Positions 1-14,478 are shown, numbered from the stretch's first letter. The stretch: DNA of 64,000 nucleotides from Chrysomallon squamiferum (GCA_012295275.1 CM022667.1:8955538-9019537); one strand, 5' to 3'. Translations and numbers: made by a program. The notes: a model not told the origin generated them from the sequence alone.

Positions 1-452
1 CAAGTGTAGGTAAGTGCACTCAAGTTCAAGTAGCTTAATCTGAATTGCATTTACAATGAATTTCTCTGTGTGTTTTTTTTCTTCTCAGTTGCAGCTGTTC
101 TATCAGTCAAGTTCTGTGTATATATTTTTCTGTGTGTGTTTCTATATGTACATGTGTTTGTATGTTTCTATATGTACAAGTGTTTGTGAGTTGTAAGTTT
201 CTGAATTTGGTTTTGTTTGAGCATGTATGTGTACATGTTTGTTCTGATGTGTGTGGATATGTGAAGATATTTGTGTATGTGTCGTATATGAATGAGTGTA
301 TTTATGTGAACTGTATTCAGGTTATAATTTTCATGTACATGGTGTGTCTATAAATTAATGATTAAAAACAAATAAATAAAAATAAAAATAATAATTCAAA
401 ATTCTGATATAACAAAATTTCATTCAGTTATTCAAACAAACACACACACAAC

Positions 453-492
<40 letters not shown>

Positions 493-974
493 TTAACAAG
501 AAAAATTATATACACATATAGGTGAAATAAATCCTTATTTGATCACATGTAATAAAACAAAAGATTAAAAAATATATATATGAAAATTTTGCACGAAGAT
601 ATATAAAAATAACAAGAAAAAATATGAAAAAAATAAAAAATAAAATTTAGAAAGAAAAAATAATACTGACTTATCAGTATGCCTCTTAGCAGTGTGTTAT
701 GATACTAAAGATGATACTAAAGATACAGAGATAAAACTAAACACACCAAACACTGACTCATCAGAACATATAAACACTCATAAAGCAGTAACTGACTTAA
801 TGTATATCTATCTCTGCTCTGGGGTCAGTTTCAAAGATGATATCAAGTATCTGTTGATTAGGAAGCATTTAAACATAAAATGTAAATAAACGGAAGAGAT
901 CTAGAACTTCTGTAGGAATAGTTTACTTTAAATTTTGTTCATAGGTTTAAACAAAATAAATAAAAATAAATAAA

Positions 975-1015
<41 letters not shown>

Positions 1016-1188
1016 AATATAAGAAGGAAAGGCAAAGAAAAAAAACCCAAATAAAAACAGGACCAATGAAACATAATATTGTTCTTAAGGAAATTTCTAA
1101 ATATAATAATCTTTTGTATATTACTACTCATCTGTTTCTCTCTCTATCCTGTCTTTTCCCTCTTTCTCCTTCTGTCTCTTTCTCACAG
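1..1188. other. AT-rich region, no confident gene
   Basis: I see no gene here. A consensus 5' splice motif (AG|GTAAGTG) lies at positions 8-15 and a strong pyrimidine-rich 3' splice motif ends at 88, so this may be the edge of a transcribed region, but the sequence after 88 runs into low-complexity TG-rich DNA. A CA microsatellite spans about 455-490 and an AAAT tetranucleotide array about 953-1015. Reading frames through these tracts are repeat artefacts. Confidence 0.4.
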
Positions 1189-1347
1189 AACACAGAAGAA
1201 AGGGGACAGGGAAGTAACAAGAGACAGATGATACACACAGTATCAGTATGTTCATTTTACCACATTATCACATTACAACCATTAAGAAAAAAAAAGAAAA
1301 AAGACAATTCTTCAATATGGATCACATACCTTTTAAACCAGTCTTAA
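1189..1347 (+). CDS. Candidate terminal coding exon (orphan)
   Basis: A pyrimidine tract of about 50 bases ends in TTTCTCACAG at 1188, an excellent 3' splice site. After it a frame is open for 52 codons to a TAA at 1345-1347, starting NTEERGQGSNKRQM and later running into a lysine-rich stretch coded by an A-rich run. Incoming phase would be 0. No family is recognised and no partner exon was found. The acceptor is seen directly; coding status is inference. It could equally be a UTR exon or a chance frame in AT-rich DNA. Confidence 0.22.
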   Translation, partial: NTEERGQGSNKRQMIHTVSVCSFYHIITLQPLRKKKKKDNSSIWITYLLNQS

Positions 1348-1515
1348 AAATGCTTTACCCCCAGACACAACAAGATGCAATATAACCTTGGCTGGAATGA
1401 AACAAGATCCTTCCACCTATTATCAAAAATATAACACCACTTCAATACATCTGGTGTCATTTTTCTTCCAAGCACACAAAATAGAGAGTAATAAATACAT
1501 TTTTGCCAGAGTAAC

Positions 1516-1552
<37 letters not shown>

Positions 1553-3497
1553 CTGTCTAATATTAATCTTGTAAAACAGTTATATGGTGATACAGACAGT
1601 TTAAATGTGTTCTCACTCTCTTACTTGTGACTAGTTTATCATTCATAGCCACTATACTGGCTGATCATAACACATGACACTGTAATAAAAACTGTTTTTA
1701 AGTATCCCAATTTTTAAAATATATTTCAGGAGCTCAAAAAAAAAAAAAAAAAAAAAAATGGCTTATTTATGATTTGCTGATTATTTCTAAGTTAAACTTT
1801 GTAATTAGTTTAAAAAACTGAAATAGTTATCAGAACATTATTATTTTTTTTTTTTAAATATTTTTACAGATTTATTAAAATAAATTTACAGAAAAAAATG
1901 CCAAACATTTTGCCTGTTATACAAATAACCTTTTAAACTAATCAATCTAGAGTTAATGAACACTCATTTTAAGACACCAACCCACCTGGGGGGAAAGTTT
2001 AATTAATTAATCTTTAATCATTAAAATTGATTAGAAATTTCAGTTTAGCATTACGTTTTGATGGATATCATTTCTCCTAGTAACTTTCTGGTCAGGCCTT
2101 TAATCTTAACTGAATTCAGTTCTTGAAGAAATTAATCCCAAATTTTACACACACACGCCATTTTTACCTCAAGAATATACATACATATATATATTAAATA
2201 GGCCAAAATGAGGTCTTGATGTCAGACCAATTCCATCTGCAAAATGCTGTGACCAATTCTGTTTTGCCTTGCACATCAGTGACTATCTTTCTTCTGTTCT
2301 AACTGGTTCAAGTTTTAGAAATGCATAGAGAGAACACTTACAGCCAAACATTGTTCTACTAATTTTATTTCTATTTGAGTAGAATTTTCTAGAGAAAAAC
2401 AGAGCAGAAAACAGGTATTTCAAAAAAAAAACCAGCCAGTAAATTTATGAAAATGATTGTAGTCTTTCTTGAAACCTTGATATCACTTTAGTTGAGGTAA
2501 TTTTCTTGATGTATGGGAAATTTTGTGTCAGTTGGTTTTGTGAGAACCTGTCTTTTTTTAAACAGAGAATTGCAATAGGTACAAAATCATACTTTCCACT
2601 AATGGGGTCTACTTGTGTTACAGAATGTCATTGTTTGTTTGTTTGTTTTCAAATTTTCCAGAATAAAACTGTTTCACTTACTTAATAATATCATCATAAT
2701 CTACTGAGCACGAACTGTTTTCTACCTTCTGGAAAAATTTGTATGATTAGGCAGTAAAGAATGCAAACAAACATCTGATCAAAATACTGCCATTTGATTC
2801 GATGTTTATTTTACTTCCACTTGAAGGCATTCAGTGTTTTTCTGTCTGTATGTGTGTGCAAATGAGTGGTTGCTTCTTTTCCTACATTTTGACGATTTTT
2901 GCAAATGTTACCTCAAGCTACTTTTTGATTTTTTTCATTCTTAGAAAAAAATGATTACTTTAACTGAGAAACTCCCAGAAAAATTGCACACTTTTCCCCT
3001 GTATGTCTGTGTTTAAAAAATGCCTGGTTTTTCAATCAAATGAAAAAAACATCTTAACTTTTACAGTAAACATCTTGTTACCAGTATAAATGTTTTATTG
3101 TTGGTTTTAAAAAAAAATCTTTTGAAGAATAAAAAATAAAACAAGAATAACTTCAATTTTTGTTCTGACTTACCCCAACACACACACTTAACTTTTCTTG
3201 AGCAGTATATTTTGTAGTCGACAGGAGAGAGATCAAAGTTCAGAGATAATTATTACTAAGACAATGAATACTACTTGATATAGTCACCTACTTCTCAAGT
3301 GTAATAATCAGTGTATGACACAGGAAGCAAACTGTTAAAATAATAATTAGCTTTACTGATATATCTGATATATATTATTTGAAATTATTACTAAGAAAGA
3401 GAATAATAAATAAATAACTAAATAAATAAAATAATATAACATAACATAACATAAAATAAAATAAAATAAAATAAAATAAAATAAAATAAAATAAAAT

Positions 3498-3528
<31 letters not shown>

Positions 3529-4370
3529 TATAAAATAAACAACAAGAAAAGAACTAAATTTCCATACTGTAATAATCTGCACATTTTTCTTTATAACCAA
3601 GATGCAATATTCTATCTCTTGTTAATGACTGTTCCATACAATTTCAGAAGCTGAAGTTAAAACATTTGCAGTACCAATTTAAACATATATAATAAAAATA
3701 TGTTTAAATTTTAAATTTGTTGTAACTTGTTATTATTTTGCAGTAAATTTAAAACTATATATTATATACTACACATACAAAAAACTTTTTAAACAGACCT
3801 GAATATATAAACTGATGTAGTCCTAATAACATGAATTATTAATGCTGTATACAATAGTGAAATTACCTATGTACTGCATACCAGGTATATTATTAGTCAC
3901 ACTATTATAGAATATCAGTAATATGCCCATATAATAAATTTATTAAACTGAAAATCTTCCCTGCAAAGCTGGATCCTGTGTTATCTTCAGAAATATTGAA
4001 TAATCTAGTTGTGGTAGGATGCTGCTATATTGGGTACACTATATAATCACAACATTTTAACTAATTACTGATGTACATGGTATTATGTTGACTAATAAAG
4101 TTTAAAAAATAAAAAACACACCTTTATCCAGAATATTTTGAACTGGAAGTATTTCGAAATTTTTCAGGTTTTGAATGTAAGCCTAAAAGGTAATTCCATT
4201 TATATCTCATACACAGCTTACAGAAAATGTTTTAATATGATATTTTTTAGTAATTTTGAGCATAAAATAAACTTTGTGTATGCAAATCAATCTGAAAACT
4301 GTAAAATATCATTATTTCTTATGCTCAGAAAAAATTTCAAAATTTCATAATTCCAGATTAGGGATCCTCA

Positions 4371-4424
<54 letters not shown>

Positions 4425-5867
4425 CTGTAACCAGTCTGAATTAAACACCTAATGCTAGAAAATGTATCAAGCAAAACTGTTTTAATTTTGTTAACCAAAA
4501 TCAATTACTTACCTGTCGTACTAAACAGCCCAGCAATGTACAAGATCTACTTTTTATAGAAACTTTTACAACATTACAATAGGAATTGCTGAAAAAAAAA
4601 CCCAAAAAAACCACCAAGATAAAATCTACATTTTACACTAAATTCCTGGACCAGTTCTTGAACTACAACAGAATTCCATCATGTCTTCAACAAATATTTT
4701 TCTGAAAATTAATTAATATTTTTCCTCATTTTCTGATCCACACATAAAATAGCTTGAGATAAAAAAAAAAAAAAAAAACAGACAGTTTCAACAAAGATCT
4801 CATATACAGTCTGGACTCAACAAAATGTCAAACTCATTAATTTGATAATGAATTTTTGTTTCTTCTACAAAAAAAACAGTATATATATATATATATGTAT
4901 ATATATCTCAGAACACAGCAAGGTAATTAAGGCCTATGCTTTCAAAATAAGAGTGAAATTAGTTACAGCACTTTCTACTTACATGAACTTCATTTTCACT
5001 CAGCTTAATGTTTACCTGTGATAAACGGTTATAATAATTACTAGAAATATGAAACATTACTGGATCAATCTTACTTAGTTCGTGTAGTGGACTATTGATT
5101 AACATAGCCAAAGACCTACATTAACATTTACTAATGCTAAAAGACAGATACTATCCATTTTTCAAATGACATTAATACACTGATTCACATAGAGAAAAAC
5201 ATATACAGACACAAATGTTAAAAACCCATTATATACATATCATGATATTGTTCCTAAACAAATAAAGACGTCTGGATATGAAATAATTTATATTAGTTAT
5301 CAAATGTCAGAGGCATAAAATTAATGTTTTATTAGTATTACTTTTTTGTTATTATTATTATCTATTTATTATGGTTTTTTTTAAATAAAGAAAGACAATC
5401 TTTTTCATTGCTGTTATAATATTTATTTATTTATTTATTATGTTCTTTAAGAAAAGAAACGTTAACCTTTTTCTTTCTTACTTTTTCAAGTATTTGATCT
5501 GTTTAAAAACAAACATTTCAGCAGACTCTATAAACCTGTTCTGACAATAAAATCAACAAAAACTTGCACCTGTAAAAAAGTAAACTAGCACTAATCACCT
5601 GATGACTGCTACAGAATGTTTACACAACACTAAAACTGCATTGATTGCCCCCAGCTGTTGTTAATGTTTCCTCAGTGAAAGACACGGTGACACGTGTAGC
5701 TGTGACTAATGACATCTTACATCAAACAATGCTGTGCGTGTGAGAGAACAACAGGTTGGTTACCTGAGTCAGGTGTAACAATTAACAAGGAAATCGTTAA
5801 ACACAGTCTCTGAACAACTATTTGGTAACAAAATTATACCATCTACTACAAACTTGTTTAAAGTCAC
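1348..5867. other. AT-rich gene-poor stretch
   Basis: I see no supportable gene. The stretch contains poly-T (about 1520-1549) and poly-A (about 1737-1758) runs, a pentanucleotide AAAAT array (about 3436-3517), a TA microsatellite (about 4375-4418) and scattered A/T runs. Short reading frames are AT-rich and show no protein-like composition. It may be intergenic or a long intron. Confidence 0.5.

Positions 5868-5949
<82 letters not shown>
5868..5949. repeat. AAT trinucleotide microsatellite
   Basis: About 27 nearly perfect AAT units. The poly-isoleucine reading frames on both strands across this tract are products of the repeat, not genes. Confidence 0.95.
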
Positions 5950-5951
<2 letters not shown>

Positions 5952-8900
5952 GATAGAGATTAATGGGCAATTAATATCATTCATACCTACAAATGTCGTA
6001 TTCAAACGAAATAGAAGCACAAATTATTGTTTACTATTAATAATAAATTCGGTCTACAAAGAATCTACAATGTATTGTGATAATATTTTAACTTGAAAAA
6101 AGTGACAGCAATCAAAATGCTATTAAATCTGAAAAGACAACTAGAGGATATTCCATATGACATAGAGAGAGAGGGTAGATTATTATTAAGAGTAGAATTC
6201 TGTTTACAAAGAACTGATAACATATCCAAGTTTGACAAGTTGTTTCTTTTTTATAGTTACTTATATGTTTGACAGCAATAAATAAACAATTACAAGCCAT
6301 TGGCAGGATTATCTCATTAACCGAGTTTGATATAACTGACTATCTTTTGTAATAAAATTTGTTTACAAACCACTTTCAGAACCTGTTAGTCTGGTTAAAA
6401 ACAACTGAAATGAATCAATGTCACACTCACACATGACAAATGTGGGTAATTAACATCACAGCAACATTACCACACTAAGCCAATTAGATACATGACAGTT
6501 TGCTTTTAACAATAAACAAATTATACAGTTTCTGACAACATCCATGGCTTACTAGTGACAAAAGAGATGAATAGGCCATTGATGTCACCGAGCTGAACCT
6601 ACACATTACCTCAATAAGCCAGTTAGATTATAGAGAAAAAGTGTTTAACTTTGTTTATCTAGTACCTGGGTCAAACTAATACACCACTGTGTAACACAAC
6701 AGTTTGTAACTGGTGGGCTAGACAAGTGAAATTCACTGGATCACATTGATCATAACAGTAATGGAGTTAATCCAGATATAAGCTGAAGATCCAGAGACAA
6801 AAAAAAAACACACAACAAAAGAAAACTTACACAAACTTTCACACACTTACAAACACATGTGTACACACAAAAACTATGACCAATACACTATAAAATAACT
6901 GAGCAAGGAGAAAATGAAAATTAATGGCTAATCATAATAGAGTTAATCCAGAGATAAACCTGAGATTATTCATCGTATACACAGGTCAGTTTATCATGAC
7001 CTTAGATTGATATAGGTAAGAAACCGTAACTTTAGATATAAAATACAATTGGATTTTTTTTCTTATTTTTTTCTTTAGCAAGTTCTTCATTCATTAATGC
7101 ATGCACTGCTGTAAATCAAAACCTTTGCTGATTATTTTCTGCAGCAACACAAGTGTTCCACTGTTACAGTTCTAAAGTGCAATTCAAGTGTCAACTCTTT
7201 GTCAGTGACAAAATGAAGTTCTCTAAACTGACATTTGAATAACTATTCAAGTGTGTGATTTAAAAAGTACAAAACAACTTGTATTCATTTTTCTAAATTG
7301 ATTCAACATATCGTTCATTAGCAAGAAAAATCTCAACTTTTTTTTATATGTATATAATAAACAGCTATTTTCTAGTGTATAAAAAAATTAAAATAAAAAT
7401 AATATAAAATAATGAGCATATGAAAATACTGTGTGAAATGATATTAAATGAAGCATAAAAGTGATAAATGTACTTTTATTACCTTAGTATCTTCATTATA
7501 ATATCATTTGCAAATCTCATATTCATTATTATGTACAGCATACAAAACAATGGAATATCTTTATATAACTTAATTATGTATATGTATATATGTATATATC
7601 AATATATGTATATGTGCTTGTTTGTGTGTATGTATATATGTGTTTGTAAATAATACAACATTACGGTAACACAACAGAAAATATGTAACAGTATACCAAC
7701 AGAAAAAGTACCCAGTTATTAAATGAATCTTCCAAACTCATTATTACCTTCTGCAACACAGAAGAAAATGTATTAACAGTCTCCTTTGCTTTTTATTTAT
7801 CCCATAATTTCTTCACAAGTTGTGTCTCATACATTCTACAACACAGCAGAAATGTATCCCAATTTATCTTCCATCATACAACCTGTTTGTTTACAGAAAA
7901 TGTACTCAAATTAATACTGGTATGCTCTGAACACTATATTCATTTTTTTTTTTTGTATACCAACAGAAAAACAAAACATTCCAATTATCATCCATAATCT
8001 TCCAGTACAAAACACTTTTTCAAAAACACAGCAGAAAATGAACTCAAATTGTTGCATGTATCTTCAAATATACAACATTTTTTTTTGGGATAATCACATA
8101 CAGATGGTTTTTCTGCAGATACCCATCTATCCACTGTCCTAGATGGATTTTGATGCTAACACAGATGCAGCATTTGTGCTGTGGTGAAAGCAAATGCTTG
8201 ATTATCAGACATTAGTTCCAGGCCGGTGAAGCATGACCTTGCAGGCAGTGGTTGGTTTTGCTCATTTTTAAATGTTGTGTTAACACACCATGCATGTGCC
8301 AACCTTCCGAAACGTACCACGCTGATGAAATTTGTGTCTGAACTGATGTGATGTAATCGTGTTGATGATATTTATATGTTTATTGATACAAGCACGTTGA
8401 TGTGGCTATGTATATAATGAGGTGATATAACTGTATTATAAAGTGCTATTAGCAGCTGATTACTGAAATAGGTGGCTACTGTATGATGATGTAAAAAAAA
8501 AAAAAGATAAGAAAATATCTATAGATATAATATATGAAATGATAAACAAATGAAATAAGAATAAATGAAGAAAATTAGTGATAATAAGAATAAAAATAAC
8601 AACAAAGAAAAAGAAAAATGCAATGCAAATAAAGGAGGAATAAATTATAATGTTATTATGTAAAATTTGTAAAGTAAAGAAAGAAATGAATAGCAAAAAA
8701 AAAAAAAAAAAAAATTCTTTAAAAATAATAAATAAAGAAATACAGTAGAAGCCAAACAAATTGGGATTGTTGAGGATTTTAAAAATGAAATTTAAGGAGG
8801 AATAAAAATAGAGATCAACAGGTTAAAAAATAACAAAAGCCCAAAGATACAGGAATTTAAAATTAACAATGGAATGATGACTAAACACAAAAACAGCATC

Positions 8901-9067
8901 TAAGAAACCACAAAGGAGAGAAAAACAGAAGAAAAGAGAGGTACATACTATCAGCTCTGTGTCACAATTCAAAAGAATAAAGAAGAAAAGAATATAATTT
9001 TGATATTTAAAATAAAATATGATACTAACTGAAACTGCAAAATTTAAATGAGTAAATAATAATAAAT
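5950..9067. other. AT-rich gene-poor stretch
   Basis: I see no gene. Short A/T runs and AT-rich low-complexity DNA dominate. A less AT-rich patch at about 8100-8340 contains short words and a CCATCT/AGATGG inverted pair but no open frame with protein-like content, so it is left unassigned. Confidence 0.5.
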
Positions 9068-9133
9068 AAAAATAAAATAAAATAAAATAAAATAAAATAA
9101 AATAAAATAAAACAAAACAAAACAAAACAAAAC

Positions 9134-9162
<29 letters not shown>
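9068..9162. repeat. Pentanucleotide array switching AAAAT to AAAAC
   Basis: The left part is built of TAAAA units and the right part of CAAAA units, with a single clean boundary near 9111. The minus-strand frame coding FYFIL and then FCFVL repeats is an artefact of this array. Confidence 0.9.
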
Positions 9163-9164
<2 letters not shown>

Positions 9165-9714
9165 GATTTTTTTTTTTTTTTAAATACTTCACTGGTGGGT
9201 ATCAAACAATCTGTATTTAAAAAAATGAAGAATTGTTAAACAACCCTAAACGACAAATGGCATAACTAATCCCAATACTGAGTCAACAGTGAGGAATTTA
9301 ATACCAATGACTATAACAAAACAATATCATATCCTCTGACATCTCAACCACCCCCTCACATACTTTAACCTCTTCACTGTGTGGCTGTAGCCTTTTTCAG
9401 TGGCAAACACCAGAGCTATGGTAGAATGGCCAGGAGCTGTAGAGAACTAAGAAAATGTGCTGTGATATGCCGTGCAGGAACTCCCAAGTACTGCAGTCAC
9501 AATAAGGGTTACACAAAGCACAGGGATCTTGTTACTAACAAACATAACATTTAAAAAAAAAAGATTATCTTCAGTTATGTTTTTAAAAAAAAAGTTTAAA
9601 AAAAAAGTTAAATAATTTTAGAAATGTAGCAATAATTAAATAATAATAATAAAAAAAAAAAAAAAAATTAAAATAAATACAGGCCTATATAAAATAAAAT
9701 GCAAATGAAAATAA
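9163..9714. other. AT-rich DNA, no gene seen
   Basis: Contains a poly-T run, several A runs and a moderately complex patch at 9360-9540. No frame in that patch is long enough to call. Confidence 0.45.
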
Positions 9715-9766
9715 TAAATAAATAAATTAATAAATAAATAAGTAGGTAAGTAAATAAGTAAGTAAA

Positions 9767-9802
<36 letters not shown>

Positions 9803-9890
9803 TAGATACATACATAAATAAATAAATAAATAGGTATGTAGGTAAGTAAATAAACAAACAAACAAACAAACAAACAAACAAATAAGTAAA
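9715..9890. repeat. Compound tetranucleotide array
   Basis: AAAT, AAGT and AAAC units succeed one another, with GTAG and TACA variants. The tyrosine/leucine-rich minus-strand frames across it are shadows of the repeat. Confidence 0.9.
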
Positions 9891-10500
9891 TAAAATAAAG
9901 AAAAAGTATTTTAAAAAGTATTATCAGGTACATATTTATATATTGTTTCAGGAATAACTTTTAAACTCATTATAAACTTGACTGGCAAGGTATGTACAGG
10001 TATCAACAACAAACAGGTGTGTTCAAGTAAACCTAAAACGAGTGAGATACGTCAGCACATGCAAAACACTTGTCTGGAATTTATTCTATTTATAGTCTCG
10101 TGTGAATGACTTAGTTCAAAGAGAAGAGAGAGTTAGAAACAAACACACATATATACGTTACAGATTGTTTTATAATTACACAAACATACAAAAATGTACG
10201 TTACTGCTTCTGTTTTGTAATTATATAAACATACATAAATGTGTGGCCAACAAAACTTGTTAGTAAATCACAAACACACTAATAAATAAAATTACACACA
10301 GTATTTTATCTATCCAATTATAAATTATATTTTATAATATCAAACAGCATTTATACAACAACAACCAATACGCAGGCAAAAAAACAGAATGAACCAACAT
10401 TAACATTTTTATACATATCCAGGTGAACAGCAATAAAAACACGTACGGCACTATTTGCTAACATAAAATTAATGAATGTTAATATTTCTTTTTTTCCCAG
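9891..10500. other. AT-rich DNA, no gene seen
   Basis: No gene recognised. The last ten bases form a pyrimidine tract ending in CCCAG, the acceptor of the candidate exon that follows. Confidence 0.45.
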
Positions 10501-10619
10501 GTAATGGAAGCTAAAAGGAATCTGTGCAATGTGATCATCAGCACCATTAACTGGACAGTGTTATCTGCTGATAACTGGATAAAACCTGCTGACGGCGTAT
10601 CTAACTAGAACCCTGAGTG
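10501..10619 (+). CDS. Candidate exon with in-frame stop
   Basis: The segment is flanked by a strong acceptor (TTTTTTTCCCAG) and a strong donor (AGTG|GTAAGTG). Only one of the three plus frames is open. It reads VMEAKRNLCNVIISTINW and continues for 35 codons to a TAG at 10606-10608, eleven bases before the donor. The composition is protein-like and less AT-rich than its surroundings. The stop inside a spliced exon suggests a terminal or regulated (poison) exon, or a noncoding exon. No family is recognised and the parent gene was not found. Confidence 0.3.
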
Positions 10620-10943
10620 GTAAGTGCCATTAACAACACTTTTTTAATGTTGCAGTTACGAGGTGTAATGTGGAAAGTTTTGTAATAGGTTGACACGATA
10701 CAGGTAAATCCATTTTTAATTAAAAAGCCAGTGACATATTTTACATTCACCTTCCTAGAAAGATTAAAAAAAATAAAAAAATAAAAAAGAAGAAAAACAC
10801 CAAACAAACAAAACCCTGCATACTTTCATCGTTGATGTTTTAGTGGTTATTAAACTGTAAAAATATGTGAATAAAGCAGAGAAAACTGTAACAACTAATG
10901 ATTTTAATAACTAAACTTCAGCTCATATATATATATATATATA

Positions 10944-10994
<51 letters not shown>

Positions 10995-13900
10995 AAATAC
11001 TAATATACTAACAAAATATTTAAATTAGAAAATATATTTATTTCTCAATTCGTATACATTATTATAACATTTAACTTCTTAACTTCAACATTAGCCAAGT
11101 AAAATATTTAGGATCTTAACTTCAATATCTGACAATTAAAACATTTAAGTTCTTAACTCCTATGGTTAATTAAGATATTTAATAATTTACATTTAACATT
11201 CTAGTACTGTACCTTTATCTCATCAACATAATATTCTTGACACATAACAACATATTATTTCCAAGCAAGAAGAAATAAATGAAACTCCTGGGTATACAGC
11301 ATCAAGTAAACACAGTTACACAACAAAGTCAGACAAGTGATCTAGAACAGGTCAAAGCCCTCCACGTTGAAGTACGTCTGTTATGTCTATATATCTACAG
11401 GTAAGAACACTGTACACAGACACAAAACACATAAACACAGCATTCGTGTCCATGCAGCTTTGAATACATCACCCACTGTACACCCACCTAATACAATTAT
11501 AGGAGTCTCCGTTCAGAACAAAGGGAGAGACACCGTTTGGAGTAAGAAAATTCAGTTAATGTGGTATCAAGAGAAGTGTTTGAATAATAGATGTTTAATG
11601 CAGATAGGTCTGTATCTAAGGACAGCGTGCTCCTCCTGGAGACGGCTTTCAATAGGTACATGTGTATACATTTGTAGCAGAACGTTTAGCAGTGCTGGTT
11701 CAAACAAATAAAGTGTGCAAGTTGAACAGTACATTCCGGTTCATAGCCCGTTGCAATATCAACTTACTGAAAAATGACTTTTGTGTGTGATACACACACA
11801 CATACACAAAAGATACAGACCTATTAATTGCTGATTCACTGTTAACAATTACTTCTAGCCTTGCTTTTAATACTTTTCACTGTATATTATAAATGTAAAT
11901 AAATGATATAAATATGTATATTTTTATATGAGAAACAGATGTGCATTAAGTAGAATAGTTGTTAAACCATGATGACTGGTTCTAAGACTGATACCAATAC
12001 TGTCTACAACTAGAAAAATTAAATAGAGATTTGTTAGACCTACATACGATTACCTAACATACTAACACTGCTTGGAAAGATAACCATATGTATCTATATA
12101 ATGTGCATGTGTTCTGTGTGTGTGTGTGTGTCTGTGTATGTGTGTATGTGTGTGTGTGTGTGTGTGTGTGTCTGTGTACTAGGAATTACTGGTTACTGTA
12201 TTAAGAGATCAACTTTATTCTGCAAAGGTAATAATGACAACTATACATACACACACTAAACATCTCACTGTCAGTGCTTATAAACATGTTTTAAATGGAT
12301 GTTTAACTAATGGTACCAAGCATCAAAATGACAAACCAAGTATCAAATACATGAATGTGTAAGCTTGACATGCACCAGTGAACTATATGTTTTCTTCCTT
12401 TTTTTTTTTTTTTTTTAAGCTGTAGGAATCAGACGAAACTAAGCAACTTCCAAAGTCCAAAGTAAAAAGAGTTGTTTGTGGATCTAAAAGATGTAAACTG
12501 CCAGAGTATGTCAGTGTTTATCACTTCAAAGTGCACTTGTTACAAACACTTCACACATTCTCTACATGCTATGGCAGACATACTTGTGTTATTAAAATAA
12601 AAAAAATCTGAATAAATTTACACCATTTGTTTATGATCTAGAACCAACCAAAACAGAAGATAAAATTAAAATTAATAATTACCTTGTTGAAACAAAAAAA
12701 ATATTGCAGGCTATGTGCAAAACAGCCAATACATAAAGAGTTTAGAATCAGAATAAAAGTACACAACAACAATAAAACCCCCCAGCTTATTGGCTATAAA
12801 TAGCTTGATCACCATTATAAAAATATTTTAAAAAACTTGTTATCAGAGTTATACTGACACAGAATAATTTCCCTCAACTGAAATGTCTAATTTTAACCAT
12901 ATATGTAAAATAAAATAAAAAAACATATTAATTGTTTTTAAATTATATTATAATTTTATTATATAATTATAAACATACAGTTAATAATGAAATTGGAATA
13001 AAAAAATTAATCTCAATAACAATTTTAAAAAATCACATAGAAACAGTAAAATGAAGAAGAAAAAACCACACAATTGTACACAAATATAAGCCTCCCACAT
13101 TGCAAAATATCTGTTGTGATGTTGGTTTTAGTTCAAGATAGAATGTGTCCCATTTTATTAATAATTAAAAATACACTACAAATTATTTGTCAATCAGAAC
13201 TAAACACTGGAATGTTTACCCAGTCATTTTGAGTGAACTCATTCAATAAACAATGTGTAAAACCAGTGGAGTTTTAAAACCGTACTGTTTCCACTAAGAT
13301 AACCATTAACCACACTGGGTCTGTCGACTAATTATCATTTATACTGAAATGTGTAGATCACATTCATTCATTCATTAAACAAGAGAATTGATGGCAGCTG
13401 CAAGTCAGAGAAAAAAAAAAAAAGCCTCAGAAATGATGGATTGCAAAATCAATATTCCTCAATGCACTATTTTGTCTGCTTCCTGTTCTTGACAATGTTC
13501 TGTAACTGATAAATCAATGATTGGTGTACATATCTTCCTGTCTACGGAAAGGTACATACAAAATATTACTTACTGCTAACTGGTAACTCAGTGTATAAAA
13601 ACCATGACTTATGTGATAATTATTATTGTAAACAATTATTATTTTCATTGAGGATCTAAGAATATTTAAAAAAACAAAAACACAAGACAAAATATATTAC
13701 AAATTCATAAAAATGTCAATATTGTTAAGCCAAATATTACTAACTATAATTATTATTATTACAAAAAGAACTTGAGAACATTTACTTGGCAACACTAAAA
13801 ACATTATAATATTAGATTATAAATGAAAGAGCATATTGTCTATCATTTCAGTGTATCAGAGTAACAGCTGGTGAGGTTTCACTTGTCCTTACAGACACAA

Positions 13901-14318
13901 GTGGAAAACGCATAAAATAAAAACATAAAGAAACTATATTCTCATTTCCATTTTGTTATTACAGCATTTTGCAATACATGTGAACAGAGAAACAATCTGA
14001 ATGGACTAACTTCACTAAGGCAGATATATGATGTCAAATACACTGAAATGTTAGTAATTCCCACTAAGAAGGAATGATCACTGGCTGATCCACTCACTAG
14101 TCTACCACTAACAGACTTAAACCCTAGCACTGAGTAAACTTCGTCAGAGACTTAATCAGTCCAGATGCTGTGTGAAAAACAGGCTCAAAGCTAGCCCAGG
14201 ATTTTTCTCAGTGCATCTGCCAATAATTGAACAAGTTTATTAATCTCTGTCTGAAAGGGTACTGGAGCTAAAATCCATATGTTTAATAAATTCAGTTATG
14301 AAGCCGTTTTTGTTCCAG
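10620..14318. other. AT-rich gene-poor stretch
   Basis: No gene seen. It holds a TA-then-GA microsatellite (about 10926-10990), a GT microsatellite (about 12112-12175) and several A/T runs. A recursive-splice-like AG|GTAAGA junction lies at 11400/11401. A 62-codon minus frame at 13942-14130 has no recognisable features. Confidence 0.5.
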
Positions 14319-14478
14319 TAACATGAAGAAATTAGGAAGCATATGTGCTTCAAAGGAACAAGAGCCAAACTTTATGGAAATTGACCAGGATGTCAGGATA
14401 GGATGGAAGTTGATGGACCATGATGTGCAGAATAGTTGTTCTTCTTGTATTAATAAAAACAACATAATAAATAAATAA
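14319..14478 (+). CDS. Candidate terminal coding exon (orphan)
   Basis: A pyrimidine-rich acceptor (TTTTTGTTCCAG) ends at 14318. After one base that would complete a codon, a frame is open for 52 codons, including an ATG at 14323, to a TAA at 14476-14478. Its start reads NMKKLGSICASKEQEPNF and the composition is protein-like. AATAAA-type motifs overlap the end of the frame and continue in an AAAT tail. That end also resembles the A-rich tail of a retroposed element, so a SINE or LINE 3' end is an alternative. No family is recognised. Confidence 0.25.
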
